Shown here one piece after another: positions 8,643 to 16,791 of a DNA stretch of 51,207 nucleotides (position 1 is its first letter; each line of letters starts with the position of its first letter). The notes under the pieces were generated by a model, which saw only the letters and a list, made by a program, of their open reading frames with translations, did not search any database and had not been told where the DNA came from. Origin of the DNA: Hyphomicrobiales bacterium (lineage in GTDB: Bacteria > Pseudomonadota > Alphaproteobacteria > Rhizobiales > Beijerinckiaceae); assembly GCA_028868735.1 (NCBI GenBank), contig JAGWTW010000012.1:1-51207 (forward strand), in the 5' to 3' direction. The translations under genes were made by a program, and so were the position numbers.

Positions 8643-10277
8643 CTATTTTTTCTCCGCCGGAGCCGCTTCCGTCTTTTTCGTTTCGGCCGGTTTCGGCTCG
8701 GGCTGCGGTCCGAACGGATGATACTGGAACATCCAGTTCTCGCTGAGGATTTCGTCGCCGTTCTTGAGGTAGAGCCGCATCTCGACCGGATCCGGGCCCT
8801 CCACCGTCAGGTCGAATTGCGCGCGCCAGTGGCCTGGCACGTCGTCCGGCACCGCTTCGGTGAATATGTAGGAGAACGTTCCGCGCGAGGCCCAGAGCAC
8901 CGGCTCGGGCTTCACGCCCTTCGGCAGCCTCTTCAGCGGGCCGCCGAGAAACTCGACCATGAATTTGCGCACGCCTTTCGGACGCGGCAGTCCGGGCACG
9001 CCGCCGTTGCCCAGCCGCGTCGCCACGCAGCGCGCGAGGTTGGTGGGGAACGGCTCGTCCGCCTTCCAGTAGAGGCGGTACGACAGTTCGAATTCCTTGC
9101 CCGGGCCCGTCGGCGCGTCCGGCACCCACATCGCGACGATATTGTCGTGGATCTCGTCATCGGTCGGAATCTCGACGAGCTGCACCGTGCCCTTGCCCCA
9201 TTTTCCCTTCGGCTCGACCCACACGCTCGGCCGCCGGTCGTAGAACACGCCGTCTTCGTAATGATCGAACACGCGGTCGCGCTGCATGAGGCCGAAGCCG
9301 CGCGGGTTCTCGTCTCCGAAGGCGGACGCCATCACGCGCGGCGGATTGTTGAGCGGCCGCCACAGCCGTTCGCCCGCGCCCGTCCACATGGAAAGCCCGT
9401 CGGAATCGTGCACTTCCGGGCGCCAGTCGACGCCGTCGCCCTTGCGGGTCTCGGAGAACCAGTACATCGAGGTCAGCGGCGCGAGGCCGAAGCGAATGTA
9501 GTCCTTGCGCAGATAGAGCGCGCAATCGATGTCCATCGTCACCGACGCGTCGCGCGTCATGAGGAAACGATAGGCGCCGACGATGCCCGGTCCTTCGAGC
9601 AGCGCATGGAGCGTCACCGTATGGCCCTGCTCCGGGCCGATCCAGAATTTCGTGAAATCCGGAAATTCCTCGTTGCGGCCGGACTGCCACGTATCGAGCG
9701 CAATGCCGCGCGCCGAAAGACCGTATTGCCGCAATTCGCCGATCGCGCGGAAGTAGGAGGCGCCGAGAAAGGCGACCCAGTCGTTCTTGCGCCAGTCGAG
9801 CGGGCCGTTCTTCGGTTCCTGAATGCGCAAGCCGGCGAAGCCGACGCCTTGCGGCAGTTTGCGCGCGGGCGAATCGGCGGGCATGTCGAAATAGGACTGG
9901 TCGTAGACGATCTCGCGCGCCTGCCCGTTCTCGACGACGCTGACCTCGATCCCCTTCCGGAAAAATTTTCCGAGATGAAAGAACGTGACCGGGATTTGTT
10001 GCGTCCCGTTCGCATAGACGGCGTAATCCGTCTTGTAATGGATCTTGCCCCATTCCTCGTAGGTGAGCTGATCCATGATCTCGGGCGCGGGCTGCGGCGG
10101 CGGCGTGTAGGCGCCCTGCGCCATCTGGCGCGCCTGCGCCTTCAGGCCGTCGAACGAAAAGGCCTTGGCCGGTCCGAGTTTGAGCTGCGCGCCTTGCGCG
10201 AAAGCCGGCGCAGCGCCCATGGCGGCCGCAAAACCGGCAGCCTTCAGGATCGTGCGGCGGTCGATGTCCTCACTCAT
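8643..10277 (-). CDS. Periplasmic glucan biosynthesis protein, OpgG/OpgD (MdoG) family
   Basis: The protein has 544 residues, typical for the family. The N-terminus carries a Tat signal (DRRTILKAAG, hydrophobic stretch, cleavage near AFAQG), as in OpgD. Family landmarks include TYEEWGKIHYK, YFDMPADSPARKLP, GLSARGIALDT and SDGLSMWTGAGE. OpgG/OpgD act in the periplasm on the backbone of osmoregulated periplasmic glucans and are needed for their final structure. The C-terminus ends in a Lys/Glu/Pro/Ala tail that looks disordered. No opgH glucosyltransferase is next to it, so this is a stand-alone copy. OpgG versus OpgD cannot be decided by reading; the Tat signal leans towards OpgD. Confidence 0.9.
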   Translation of the reverse strand: MSEDIDRRTILKAAGFAAAMGAAPAFAQGAQLKLGPAKAFSFDGLKAQARQMAQGAYTPPPQPAPEIMDQLTYEEWGKIHYKTDYAVYANGTQQIPVTFFHLGKFFRKGIEVSVVENGQAREIVYDQSYFDMPADSPARKLPQGVGFAGLRIQEPKNGPLDWRKNDWVAFLGASYFRAIGELRQYGLSARGIALDTWQSGRNEEFPDFTKFWIGPEQGHTVTLHALLEGPGIVGAYRFLMTRDASVTMDIDCALYLRKDYIRFGLAPLTSMYWFSETRKGDGVDWRPEVHDSDGLSMWTGAGERLWRPLNNPPRVMASAFGDENPRGFGLMQRDRVFDHYEDGVFYDRRPSVWVEPKGKWGKGTVQLVEIPTDDEIHDNIVAMWVPDAPTGPGKEFELSYRLYWKADEPFPTNLARCVATRLGNGGVPGLPRPKGVRKFMVEFLGGPLKRLPKGVKPEPVLWASRGTFSYIFTEAVPDDVPGHWRAQFDLTVEGPDPVEMRLYLKNGDEILSENWMFQYHPFGPQPEPKPAETKKTEAAPAEKK

Positions 10278-10339
10278 GCGCTGCTCCGGCGAATCAGTCG
10301 TCTGGGCAGCGAGTCTAGATGATGTCGGGTCCGCCCGCC

Positions 10340-10582
10340 TCAGCTCATCCCCAGCGCGGACATGTAGAGGTCGAGGATTTCCTCCTCCTCGCGCCGCTTG
10401 TTGTGGTCCTGGCGGCGAATCGACACGATCTTGCGCATGACCTTGACGTCGTAGCCCGTGCCCTTGGCCTCGGCGTAGACGTCCTTGATGTCCTCGGCCA
10501 GCGCGCGTTTTTCCTCCTCGAGGCGCTCGATGCGCTCGATGAAGGCCTTGAGATGGCCGGTGTCGATGGAATTGCTAGCCAT
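10340..10582 (-). CDS. gapR: GapR/DUF2312 (UPF0335) nucleoid-associated protein
   Basis: The protein has 80 residues, mostly charged coiled coil, with the conserved C-terminal part YDVKVMRKIVSIRRQD followed by an acidic EEEEILDLYM. This is the UPF0335/DUF2312 family, nearly universal in alphaproteobacteria. In Caulobacter it is GapR, a dimeric or tetrameric DNA clamp that binds overtwisted DNA ahead of replication and transcription and stimulates topoisomerases. The gene is a single unit between the glucan gene and a divergent HAD hydrolase. Identification is firm. Confidence 0.92.
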   Translation of the reverse strand: MASNSIDTGHLKAFIERIERLEEEKRALAEDIKDVYAEAKGTGYDVKVMRKIVSIRRQDHNKRREEEEILDLYMSALGMS

Positions 10583-10729
10583 GGCGCGCTTTCTGACCTC
10601 GGGAACGGCCGCGAGGGATGCGACGGCGGGACGGCAAAATCAAGCCGGCGGCGCCCTTATCCCCGATTTCCAGAACCCCTCGCCCTTGCGGCGTCGAACC
10701 TGTAGACAGACGCGGCTGGAGGAAAAGAA

Positions 10730-11356
10730 ATGGTCGAAGCGGTTATCTGGGATTTCGGCGGCGTCATCACGACGAGCCCGTTCGAGGCTTTCGCGCGGTT
10801 CGAGAGCGAACGCGGCCTGCCGAAAGATCTGATCCGCACGATCAACGCGACCAATCATCTCGAAAACGCCTGGGCGAAGTTCGAGCGCGCCGAAGTCACG
10901 CACGCGCAATTCGACGAATTGTTCGCCGCCGAGGCGGCAGCGCTCGGGCACGAGGTGCGCGGCGGCGACGTGCTGCCGTTGCTGGCGGGCCTGCCGCGCC
11001 CTGAAATGGTAGAGGCGCTGCGGCGCATTCATGCGCGCATGAAGACCGGCTGCATCACCAACAATCTGCCGGCGAAAGAATCCGGCGCCATGTCCGGCAT
11101 GTACAAGAAGGACATCATGGCGCTGTTCAATCACGTGATCGAAAGCGCCAAGATCGGCCTGCGCAAGCCCGACCCGCGCATCTACACGATGATGGTCGAG
11201 GCTCTTCATGTCGATCCGTCGAAATGTGTTTACCTCGACGATCTCGGCGTCAACCTGAAACCCGCGCGCGACATGGGCATGAAGACGATCAAGGTGGTCG
11301 ATCCCGCCAAGGCGCTCGACGAACTCGAGGGCTATGTGGGCTTCGCCTTGCGATGA
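10730..11356 (+). CDS. HAD-IA family hydrolase (sEH-N/ACAD10-N-like)
   Basis: The protein has 208 residues from an ATG with GGAGG upstream. Motif I is WDFGGVITTS with nucleophile D8; the usual second Asp is replaced by Gly (DxG), as also seen in active YihX-type phosphatases. Motif II Thr is T110 (CITNNL), motif III Lys K146 (RKPDP) and motif IV D170/D171 (YLDDLG). The helical cap follows motif I. It is a cytoplasmic phosphatase or haloacid-dehalogenase-like enzyme of unknown substrate. Relatives are fused to acyl-CoA dehydrogenases in ACAD10; an ACAD10/11-like gene lies 3.6 kb away, which may be coincidence. Its stop abuts the convergent MAPEG gene. Confidence 0.87.
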   Translation: MVEAVIWDFGGVITTSPFEAFARFESERGLPKDLIRTINATNHLENAWAKFERAEVTHAQFDELFAAEAAALGHEVRGGDVLPLLAGLPRPEMVEALRRIHARMKTGCITNNLPAKESGAMSGMYKKDIMALFNHVIESAKIGLRKPDPRIYTMMVEALHVDPSKCVYLDDLGVNLKPARDMGMKTIKVVDPAKALDELEGYVGFALR

Positions 11357-11743
11357 TCAGACGAGCTGCCGCAGGATCATGAGAACGCCTGCGAAAGACA
11401 CGAACCACACGATCGTTCTCAGCCACGGCACGCCGACCCAGTAGACCGGCGCGTAGACCAGCCGCCCCCAGAAGAACAATTGCGCGCCGAGCGCCGTTGT
11501 CGCGTTGACGCGGTTCGTGGCCTGCGCGACGAGGACGAGCGCCGCGAATACGACGAGATTTTCGAGCATGTTCCGCTGCGCGCGCTGGGCGCGTCCGGCG
11601 AAGCCCGTAAGAGCGGGAACGTCGTCCCGATTGCCGGCGAGCCTGGGTATGCCGACCTGCACTTGCGCGCCGACGACGGCGGCGAGCATGTGGACGAGCG
11701 CAAGCGCGCACGACCAGACAAGCATTTTCAATTCGATCGGCAT
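11357..11743 (-). CDS. MAPEG-family membrane protein
   Basis: The protein has 128 residues with four hydrophobic helices. The MAPEG signature is present as GRAQRNMLENLVVFAAL (about residues 50-66). MAPEG proteins (membrane-associated proteins in eicosanoid and glutathione metabolism) are trimeric inner-membrane proteins, some of which are glutathione transferases; most bacterial ones, including this subgroup of short proteins, have no known function. The gene is isolated, with its stop abutting the convergent HAD gene. Family assignment is secure and function open. Confidence 0.88.
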   Translation of the reverse strand: MPIELKMLVWSCALALVHMLAAVVGAQVQVGIPRLAGNRDDVPALTGFAGRAQRAQRNMLENLVVFAALVLVAQATNRVNATTALGAQLFFWGRLVYAPVYWVGVPWLRTIVWFVSFAGVLMILRQLV

Positions 11744-11853
11744 GCCCCTCCCCTCGACCCCTGCAGATGCGCGCGGCGCCCTTCACTGTCGCCGTGACGC
11801 GAGCATCGGGCCGCAGGGGCGTCGGCGTCAACCCGCGCGCGTGTTCCCGCGGA

Positions 11854-12288
11854 TCAATGCGGACGCTTGACCTTACGAATTCGGCCGTCGAGTTCGACGT
11901 GCAGTTCGAACGCCGCGCCGTCGCGCTCGGCAAGCACCTCCCAATGCTTCGGCTTGCGCTTCGGAGCGCGGGTGACCGAATATCCCTCCGCGCGAACGGA
12001 ATCGAGAGCGACGCCAGGATCGGCCTCGCCGTGTTTGTCGTGCTTGTGACGTTTGGCCGGCCAATCGATCGCATGACGGCGGCCCCGCGCGTCGACGAGC
12101 ATGTGCGCCTTGATCGCGCTCGGCTTCGTCTCGCCTTCCACCTCGACGCGATCGCCTTCTCGCAGCGACAGCCGCTCGGCGGCCTTCGGGCCAATGTCCA
12201 CGAGCATCTTGCCCTTCGCCGTCTCCACGGCGAAACGGTGGGCGAAAACGCCCCAGATGCGCCCGCTCAATTCGATATGGCGATGCAT
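11854..12288 (-). CDS. Small protein with PepSY-like C-terminal domain
   Basis: The start is the ATG at 12288 (MHRHIELSGRIWG), because GGAG lies just upstream; a longer in-frame ATG at 12330 has no such site. The protein has 144 residues. The first half reads like a small OB-type beta barrel (VETAKGKMLVDIG, LREGDRVEVEGE). A basic, His/Lys-rich linker (KRHKHDKHGE) follows. The C-terminal 50 residues resemble PepSY-like repeats (ALDSVRAEGYSV, ending ELHVELDGRIRKVK). No signal peptide is obvious. Function is unknown; the mixture suggests ligand or metal sensing, but this is speculative. Confidence 0.65.
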   Translation of the reverse strand: MHRHIELSGRIWGVFAHRFAVETAKGKMLVDIGPKAAERLSLREGDRVEVEGETKPSAIKAHMLVDARGRRHAIDWPAKRHKHDKHGEADPGVALDSVRAEGYSVTRAPKRKPKHWEVLAERDGAAFELHVELDGRIRKVKRPH

Positions 12289-12317
12289 TCCCGGTCTCCG
12301 GACTCCGCTTGAAACAC

Positions 12318-12339
12318 GCGCGAGCCGCATCGCTCGCGC
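12318..12339. other. Hairpin upstream of the PepSY-like gene
   Basis: GCGCGAGC at 12318-12325 pairs with GCTCGCGC at 12332-12339 around a six-base loop. It lies between the galE stop and the start of the next gene on the same strand. It has no T-run. It could be the end of the galE transcript or leader structure. Confidence 0.3.
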
Positions 12340-12399
12340 CCGAACGAAACGGAAAAACCGGTCAAGCGTTCCGGCGTGAAAGATGAAGCTTTCGTGAGG

Positions 12400-13389
12400 T
12401 CAGGCGAGGCGCCGGTTGTGCAGGCGGCGTTCCCAGTTGAGCGCCTGTTCGACGATCTGCTCGAGGTTGTCGTGTTGCGGCGTCCAGCCGAGCGCCGCGC
12501 GGATGCGCGCGTTCGAGGCGACGATCGCGGCCGGATCGCCCGCCCGGCGACCGGCGATCGTAACGGGGAAGTCCACGCCCGAAACCTTTTTGACGACCTC
12601 GATCACCTCGAGCACTGAAAAGCCCTTCTGGTATCCGACGTTGCACACGATGCTGCGGCCGTCCGCGCGCAGATAGCGCAGCGCGTCGAGATGCGCGCGC
12701 GCCAGGTCCGTCACGTGGATGTAGTCGCGCAGGCAGGAGCCGTCCGGCGTCGGATAATCGACGCCGAACACGTCCATGCCCGGCCGCAGGCCGAGCGCGG
12801 CCTGCACGGCGACCTTGATGAGATGCGTGGCGTTGGGCGTGGACTGGCCCGAACGCCCCTGCGGATCCGCGCCGGCGACGTTGAAATAGCGCAGCGCCGC
12901 ATAGGTCAGCGGATGCGCGCGCGCGACATCCTCGAGCATCCATTCGACCATCAGCTTGGAGCGGCCGTACGGCGAGATCGGCTTCAGCGTCTCGTCTTCC
13001 GTCACCGGGTTCTGTTCGGGATTTCCGTAGACGGCGGCGGTGGAGGAAAAGATGAAGTGCTTGACGCCGCCGCCGACCGCGCATTCCAGCAGCGAGCGCG
13101 CCTTGGCGACATTGTTCAGATAATAGCCGAGCGGATCGACCACCGAGTCCGGCACGACGATCTTCGCCGCGAAATGAATGATCTCCGCGATGTCGTAGCG
13201 GGCGATCGTTTCGGCGACGAGCTTCTCGTCCCCGAAGTCGCCGACCACGAGCGTCGCGCCTTCCGGCACGGCCCAGCGAAAGCCGGTCGACAGATTGTCG
13301 ATGACGACGACCGCCTCACCCGCATCCAACAGTTCGAGCGCCATATGGCTGCCGATGTAGCCGGCGCCGCCGGTCACCAGAATTGTCAT
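12400..13389 (-). CDS. galE: UDP-glucose 4-epimerase
   Basis: The protein has 329 residues from MTILVTGGAGYIGSHM; an in-frame start 18 bases upstream is possible but atypical. It is an extended short-chain dehydrogenase with the NAD-binding TGGAGYIGS at about residues 6-14, the catalytic Ser in FSSTAAVYG and the Tyr/Lys pair in SPYGRSKLMVEW. It interconverts UDP-glucose and UDP-galactose in the cytoplasm, feeding polysaccharide and LPS synthesis. It is divergent from galU, which makes the UDP-glucose substrate, so the two form a sugar-nucleotide pair around a shared 286-base control region. Confidence 0.94.
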   Translation of the reverse strand: MTILVTGGAGYIGSHMALELLDAGEAVVVIDNLSTGFRWAVPEGATLVVGDFGDEKLVAETIARYDIAEIIHFAAKIVVPDSVVDPLGYYLNNVAKARSLLECAVGGGVKHFIFSSTAAVYGNPEQNPVTEDETLKPISPYGRSKLMVEWMLEDVARAHPLTYAALRYFNVAGADPQGRSGQSTPNATHLIKVAVQAALGLRPGMDVFGVDYPTPDGSCLRDYIHVTDLARAHLDALRYLRADGRSIVCNVGYQKGFSVLEVIEVVKKVSGVDFPVTIAGRRAGDPAAIVASNARIRAALGWTPQHDNLEQIVEQALNWERRLHNRRLA

Positions 13390-13569
13390 CGATCCGTCCG
13401 CTAGCAATCCAATACGAAAAATTTAAGACGAATGCCTTGCGAATCGGTGAAGCGAAAACGCGGCGGCGCCTCATCAACGTCCGGTTAACTTTTGCGCTTC
13501 CGTTGGCGCTTCCTTAAACCTTTGCCGTTACCGTCCGAAAAGGGCCGCATTTACCCGATGAGTGCGGCC

Positions 13570-13645
13570 TCGATTGCGTCTGCGGCGCAATCGAATCGAA
13601 GACGTACCGGGCGGGCTTCCGCGAAAAGGGCTTCGCGCTTTTCGC
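13570..13645 (+). other. Two tandem hairpins in the galU 5' leader
   Basis: TCGATTGCG at 13570-13578 pairs perfectly with CGCAATCGA at 13586-13594 (seven-base loop). GCGAAAAG at 13621-13628 pairs with CTTTTCGC at 13638-13645. Both precede the galU start at 13676. They may be leader RNA structure or binding sites; no known riboswitch is recognised. The rest of the galE-galU gap (13390-13569) is comparatively A/T-rich and should hold the divergent promoters, including AAAAATTTAAGA at about 13418-13429. Confidence 0.35.
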
Positions 13646-13675
13646 GCCTCGCTTCACGCATCCGAGTGGACCCCT

Positions 13676-14557
13676 ATGACCAAGCGAATTCGCAAGGCTG
13701 TTTTCCCCGTCGCCGGACTCGGCACCCGTTTCCTGCCCGCCACCAAATCGATTCCGAAGGAAATGCTGACCGTCGTCGACCGTCCGGTGCTCCAGCACGT
13801 CGTGGACGAAGCGAAAGAAGCCGGCATCGAGCATTTCGTTTTCGTCACCGGCCGCGGCAAGGCGGTCATCGAGGATCATTTCGACATGTCCTACGAACTC
13901 GAGGACACCTTGCAGAAGCGCGGCAAGAAGAAGGAATACGACGCGCTGATGGCCGATCTTCCGGCGGCCGGCGCCACCTCGTTCACACGCCAGCAGGCGC
14001 CGCTCGGCCTCGGCCACGCGGTCTGGTGCGCGCGCGACATCGTCGGCGACGAACCTTTCGCCGTCCTCCTGCCCGACATGGTGACGATGGCCGGCGCGAA
14101 GAAGTCGCGTTGTCTTGCCCAATGCGTCGAGGCCTACGATCGTTACGGCGGCAATATCATTGCGGTGGAGGAAGTGCCGCCCGAAGAAACGCACCAGTAC
14201 GGCGTCGTCTCCATCGGCAAGGACGAAGGCCACACGTTCGAAATCACCGGCATGGTCGAGAAGCCGCCGAAGGGTACGGCGCCGTCGACCTCGATCATTT
14301 CGGGCCGCTACATTCTCGGCCCCGAGATCTTCAAGATACTCGAGACGCAGGAGCGCGGCGCGGGCGGCGAGATCCAGCTGACCGACGGCATGAAATCGCT
14401 GGCGAAGAACCAGGGCTTCCATGGCGTGCGGTTCGACGGCAGAACCTACGACACCGGCTCGAAGCTCGGCTTCCTCATGGCGAATGCGGCCTTCGCGCTC
14501 GCCAGTCCCGAGCTCGCAGGGCCCTACAAGGCCGAACTGAAGAAGCTGCTCGGCTAG
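13676..14557 (+). CDS. galU: UTP-glucose-1-phosphate uridylyltransferase
   Basis: The protein has 293 residues from [14 protein letters not shown]; an upstream in-frame ATG lacks family similarity. The nucleotidyltransferase signature [18 protein letters not shown] occupies residues 13-30, with further family features [11 protein letters not shown] and EIQLTDGM. It makes UDP-glucose from UTP and glucose 1-phosphate, the precursor for LPS, exopolysaccharide and periplasmic glucans; GalE and the OpgG/OpgD protein nearby act on products of this pool. Length and motifs are complete. Confidence 0.95.
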   Translation: MTKRIRKAVFPVAGLGTRFLPATKSIPKEMLTVVDRPVLQHVVDEAKEAGIEHFVFVTGRGKAVIEDHFDMSYELEDTLQKRGKKKEYDALMADLPAAGATSFTRQQAPLGLGHAVWCARDIVGDEPFAVLLPDMVTMAGAKKSRCLAQCVEAYDRYGGNIIAVEEVPPEETHQYGVVSIGKDEGHTFEITGMVEKPPKGTAPSTSIISGRYILGPEIFKILETQERGAGGEIQLTDGMKSLAKNQGFHGVRFDGRTYDTGSKLGFLMANAAFALASPELAGPYKAELKKLLG

Positions 14558-14630
14558 GCTGCGCCGCGGATCGTTGCGCACGCCGGACGGGGGACTTAGG
14601 CTCGGACGCAGGTCCAGAGCCGGAGCCCCC

Positions 14631-15791
14631 ATGCGCAAGCTGTCCGCCGCATTTCTCGCCTCGTCCATACTGATGGCGCTCGCGCCGGCGCGGGCCGACA
14701 TTCTCGTCGGCTTCGTCACCGGCCAGAGCGGCCCCCTGTCCTCGATCGGCATTCCCAACGCCAGGGGCATAGCCGCCGGCCTTGCCTGGCAGGACGAGGT
14801 CTCCGGCGAAAAGATCAAGCTGATCCAGCTCGACGACGGCTCCGACCCGACGACCGCGACCCAGAATGCGCGCAAGCTCGTCGAACGCGACAAGGTCGAT
14901 TTCCTGATCGGCACGTCGGGCGCGCCGCAGACATTCGCGATGGCCACGACGGCGGCCGAATTGCAGACGCCGATGGTCGCCGTTTCGCCGATCGCGCCGC
15001 CGCCTCCAGGGGTCGGCGGACCGTGGGTCGTCCAGATTCCTCAGCCGCAGACGCTGCTCGCCAAGGGCGTCGTCAACGACATGAACGCCCGCAAGCTCAA
15101 GACGATCGGCTTCATCGGCTTCAGCGACGCGCTGGGCGACCTCATGCACAATTCGCTCGTCAGCGCCGTGAAGGACACGGACGTCAAGGTCGTCAACGAC
15201 GAGCGTTATGCGCGCACGGATACGTCCGTCGTCGCGCAGGTCCTCAAGACGATGGCGCTGCGTCCGGACGCCATCATGATCGGCGGCACGGCGACCCCGG
15301 GCGCGCTGCCGATGCTCACGCTCGCCGACAAGGGCTATAAGGGCGCCGTCTACGGCAACAACGGCGTCATGAGCCAGGATTTCCTGCGCGTCGCGGGAGC
15401 GGCGGCCAACGGGCTCGTCGCGCCGACGGGGCCGGTGATCGTCGCCGAGCAATTGCCCGACTCCAACCCGATCAAGAAAGTCGCGCTCGCCTTTCGCGCC
15501 GCCTACAAGAAGGCGAACGGCGCGGAGCCGACGGACGCTTTCGCGCCCTACGCTTTCGATGGCTGGGTGGTCTTCGTCGATGCGGCCAAACGCGCGCTCG
15601 CAACCGGCGCGAGGCCCGGCACGCCGGCCTTCAAGCAGGCCCTTCGCGAGGCGCTGTTCACGACGAAGGAGGTCGTCGGCGCGCATGCAGTCTACAATTT
15701 CACCCCCGCGAGCAGCTTCGGCGTCGACGAGCGCTCGCGCGTCATGGTGAAATTGCAGAACGGCGGCTGGGTGCTGATCCCCAACGAATAG
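14631..15791 (+). CDS. Second branched-chain-amino-acid-type ABC substrate-binding protein
   Basis: The protein has 386 residues from the ATG at 14631. A Sec signal peptide (about residues 1-22, MRKLSAAFL to PARAD) precedes a type I periplasmic-binding domain starting ILVGFVTGQSGPLSSIG. The conserved second-lobe region reads KLKTIGFIGFSDALGD and the C-terminus ends NGGWVLIPNE, as in many amide/aromatic-acid binding members. Like the first copy at 4561 it has no transporter genes beside it. The gene begins 73 bases after galU on the same strand, perhaps as a separate unit. Ligand unknown. Confidence 0.87.
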   Translation: MRKLSAAFLASSILMALAPARADILVGFVTGQSGPLSSIGIPNARGIAAGLAWQDEVSGEKIKLIQLDDGSDPTTATQNARKLVERDKVDFLIGTSGAPQTFAMATTAAELQTPMVAVSPIAPPPPGVGGPWVVQIPQPQTLLAKGVVNDMNARKLKTIGFIGFSDALGDLMHNSLVSAVKDTDVKVVNDERYARTDTSVVAQVLKTMALRPDAIMIGGTATPGALPMLTLADKGYKGAVYGNNGVMSQDFLRVAGAAANGLVAPTGPVIVAEQLPDSNPIKKVALAFRAAYKKANGAEPTDAFAPYAFDGWVVFVDAAKRALATGARPGTPAFKQALREALFTTKEVVGAHAVYNFTPASSFGVDERSRVMVKLQNGGWVLIPNE

Positions 15792-16027
15792 GCCGCAATC
15801 CCCGGGGACGCGCCGGCAAATTCCCGCCGGTGCGGATCGCGGCGGGCGCGTCACCGGGCGTTCACCTTCTTCCGCCGATTCCCGCTCCGGAGGGGTCTGG
15901 GCGGGCGATCGATAAAATTGTCACAAGCGAATTGGGGACTGCCTTTACCGAAGCGCTGTGAAATGAACCCGATTTAACGATCTTCGTCCGGCCGGATGGG
16001 CGTCGACTTGTCGAAGGGATCGGTCTC

Positions 16028-16783
16028 ATGCGCGCACGTCGTTTCAGTGCATGGTTCATGTGGGGGTCGCTGGCTCTGTTTGGAATTCTGCTGCCGCTCG
16101 CAATCGGTCAGGATCCCGAGAACCGGATATTCGTCGATATCCTGCGCGGCCTCGGCTGCCTTGGCTTCATCGGCGGCCTCGTCTCGCTCATCCGATCGAG
16201 CGGCGACAGCGCTCCCGGCGTGATCGCCGGCGAGGCGCACGACGCCGTCCCGCGAACGCTCTGCAACAATCCGCTCGGGGCCTACGGCTCGGCGTCGCTG
16301 TCCGAACGTATCGACATGGCGCTCGAAGCGTCGAACTTCTACGACCGCTCGCTCGGCGTGATTTACTACGATGTCGCATCCTACGGACGCATCGCGCGCT
16401 CGCACGGCGCGACTGCGGCCGATCAGGCGCTCGGCTTCGTGCTTGCGATGTTGCAGCTCGTCCTGCGCAAGACCGACCGCGCCGAATTGATAGGGAAGGG
16501 CCGCTTCGCGATCTGCCTGCCGCTTCTGCCCGACGAGGAGACGCTGCACTCCGTGCGCAAGCGCGCAGCGAAGGCGATGGACAAGATGCGGTTCGAAGCA
16601 ATCGGCGCCGAAAAACTCGAATACGATTACGGCGTCGCGATCTATCCGATCCACGGAAAGACGGGCGCCGAACTGATCGCTCACGCAAAGCAGAATTGCG
16701 AAGCCGCGCGCAGCCGACGCCTGCAGTCCGACATTTCGCAGCGCCAGCCGGTCGCCATGACCGCGCAGCCGCGCGCGGCCTGA
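16028..16783 (+). CDS. Membrane protein with degenerate GGDEF domain
   Basis: The protein has 251 residues. Two N-terminal membrane segments (about 8-26 and 36-55) are followed by a GGDEF-fold domain (about 90-225). The active-site loop that should read GGDEF reads GKGRF (in DRAELIGKGRFAICLP), so diguanylate cyclase activity is not expected; the fold is supported by LGVIYYDVASYGRI and the late YGVAIYP stretch. It may be a c-di-GMP- or GTP-sensing or scaffolding protein. It stands alone, with its stop eight bases from the convergent outer-membrane gene. The 236-base gap before it holds no gene; ATAAAATTGTCACAAG near 15912 is A/T-rich. Confidence 0.7.
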   Translation: MRARRFSAWFMWGSLALFGILLPLAIGQDPENRIFVDILRGLGCLGFIGGLVSLIRSSGDSAPGVIAGEAHDAVPRTLCNNPLGAYGSASLSERIDMALEASNFYDRSLGVIYYDVASYGRIARSHGATAADQALGFVLAMLQLVLRKTDRAELIGKGRFAICLPLLPDEETLHSVRKRAAKAMDKMRFEAIGAEKLEYDYGVAIYPIHGKTGAELIAHAKQNCEAARSRRLQSDISQRQPVAMTAQPRAA

Positions 16784-16791
16784 GTCGCGCG

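Noticed and set aside
8325..10322. Apparent 665-codon plus-strand gene
   Set aside because: It is antisense to the OpgG/OpgD-family gene, with Arg/His/Val-rich content and no motifs.
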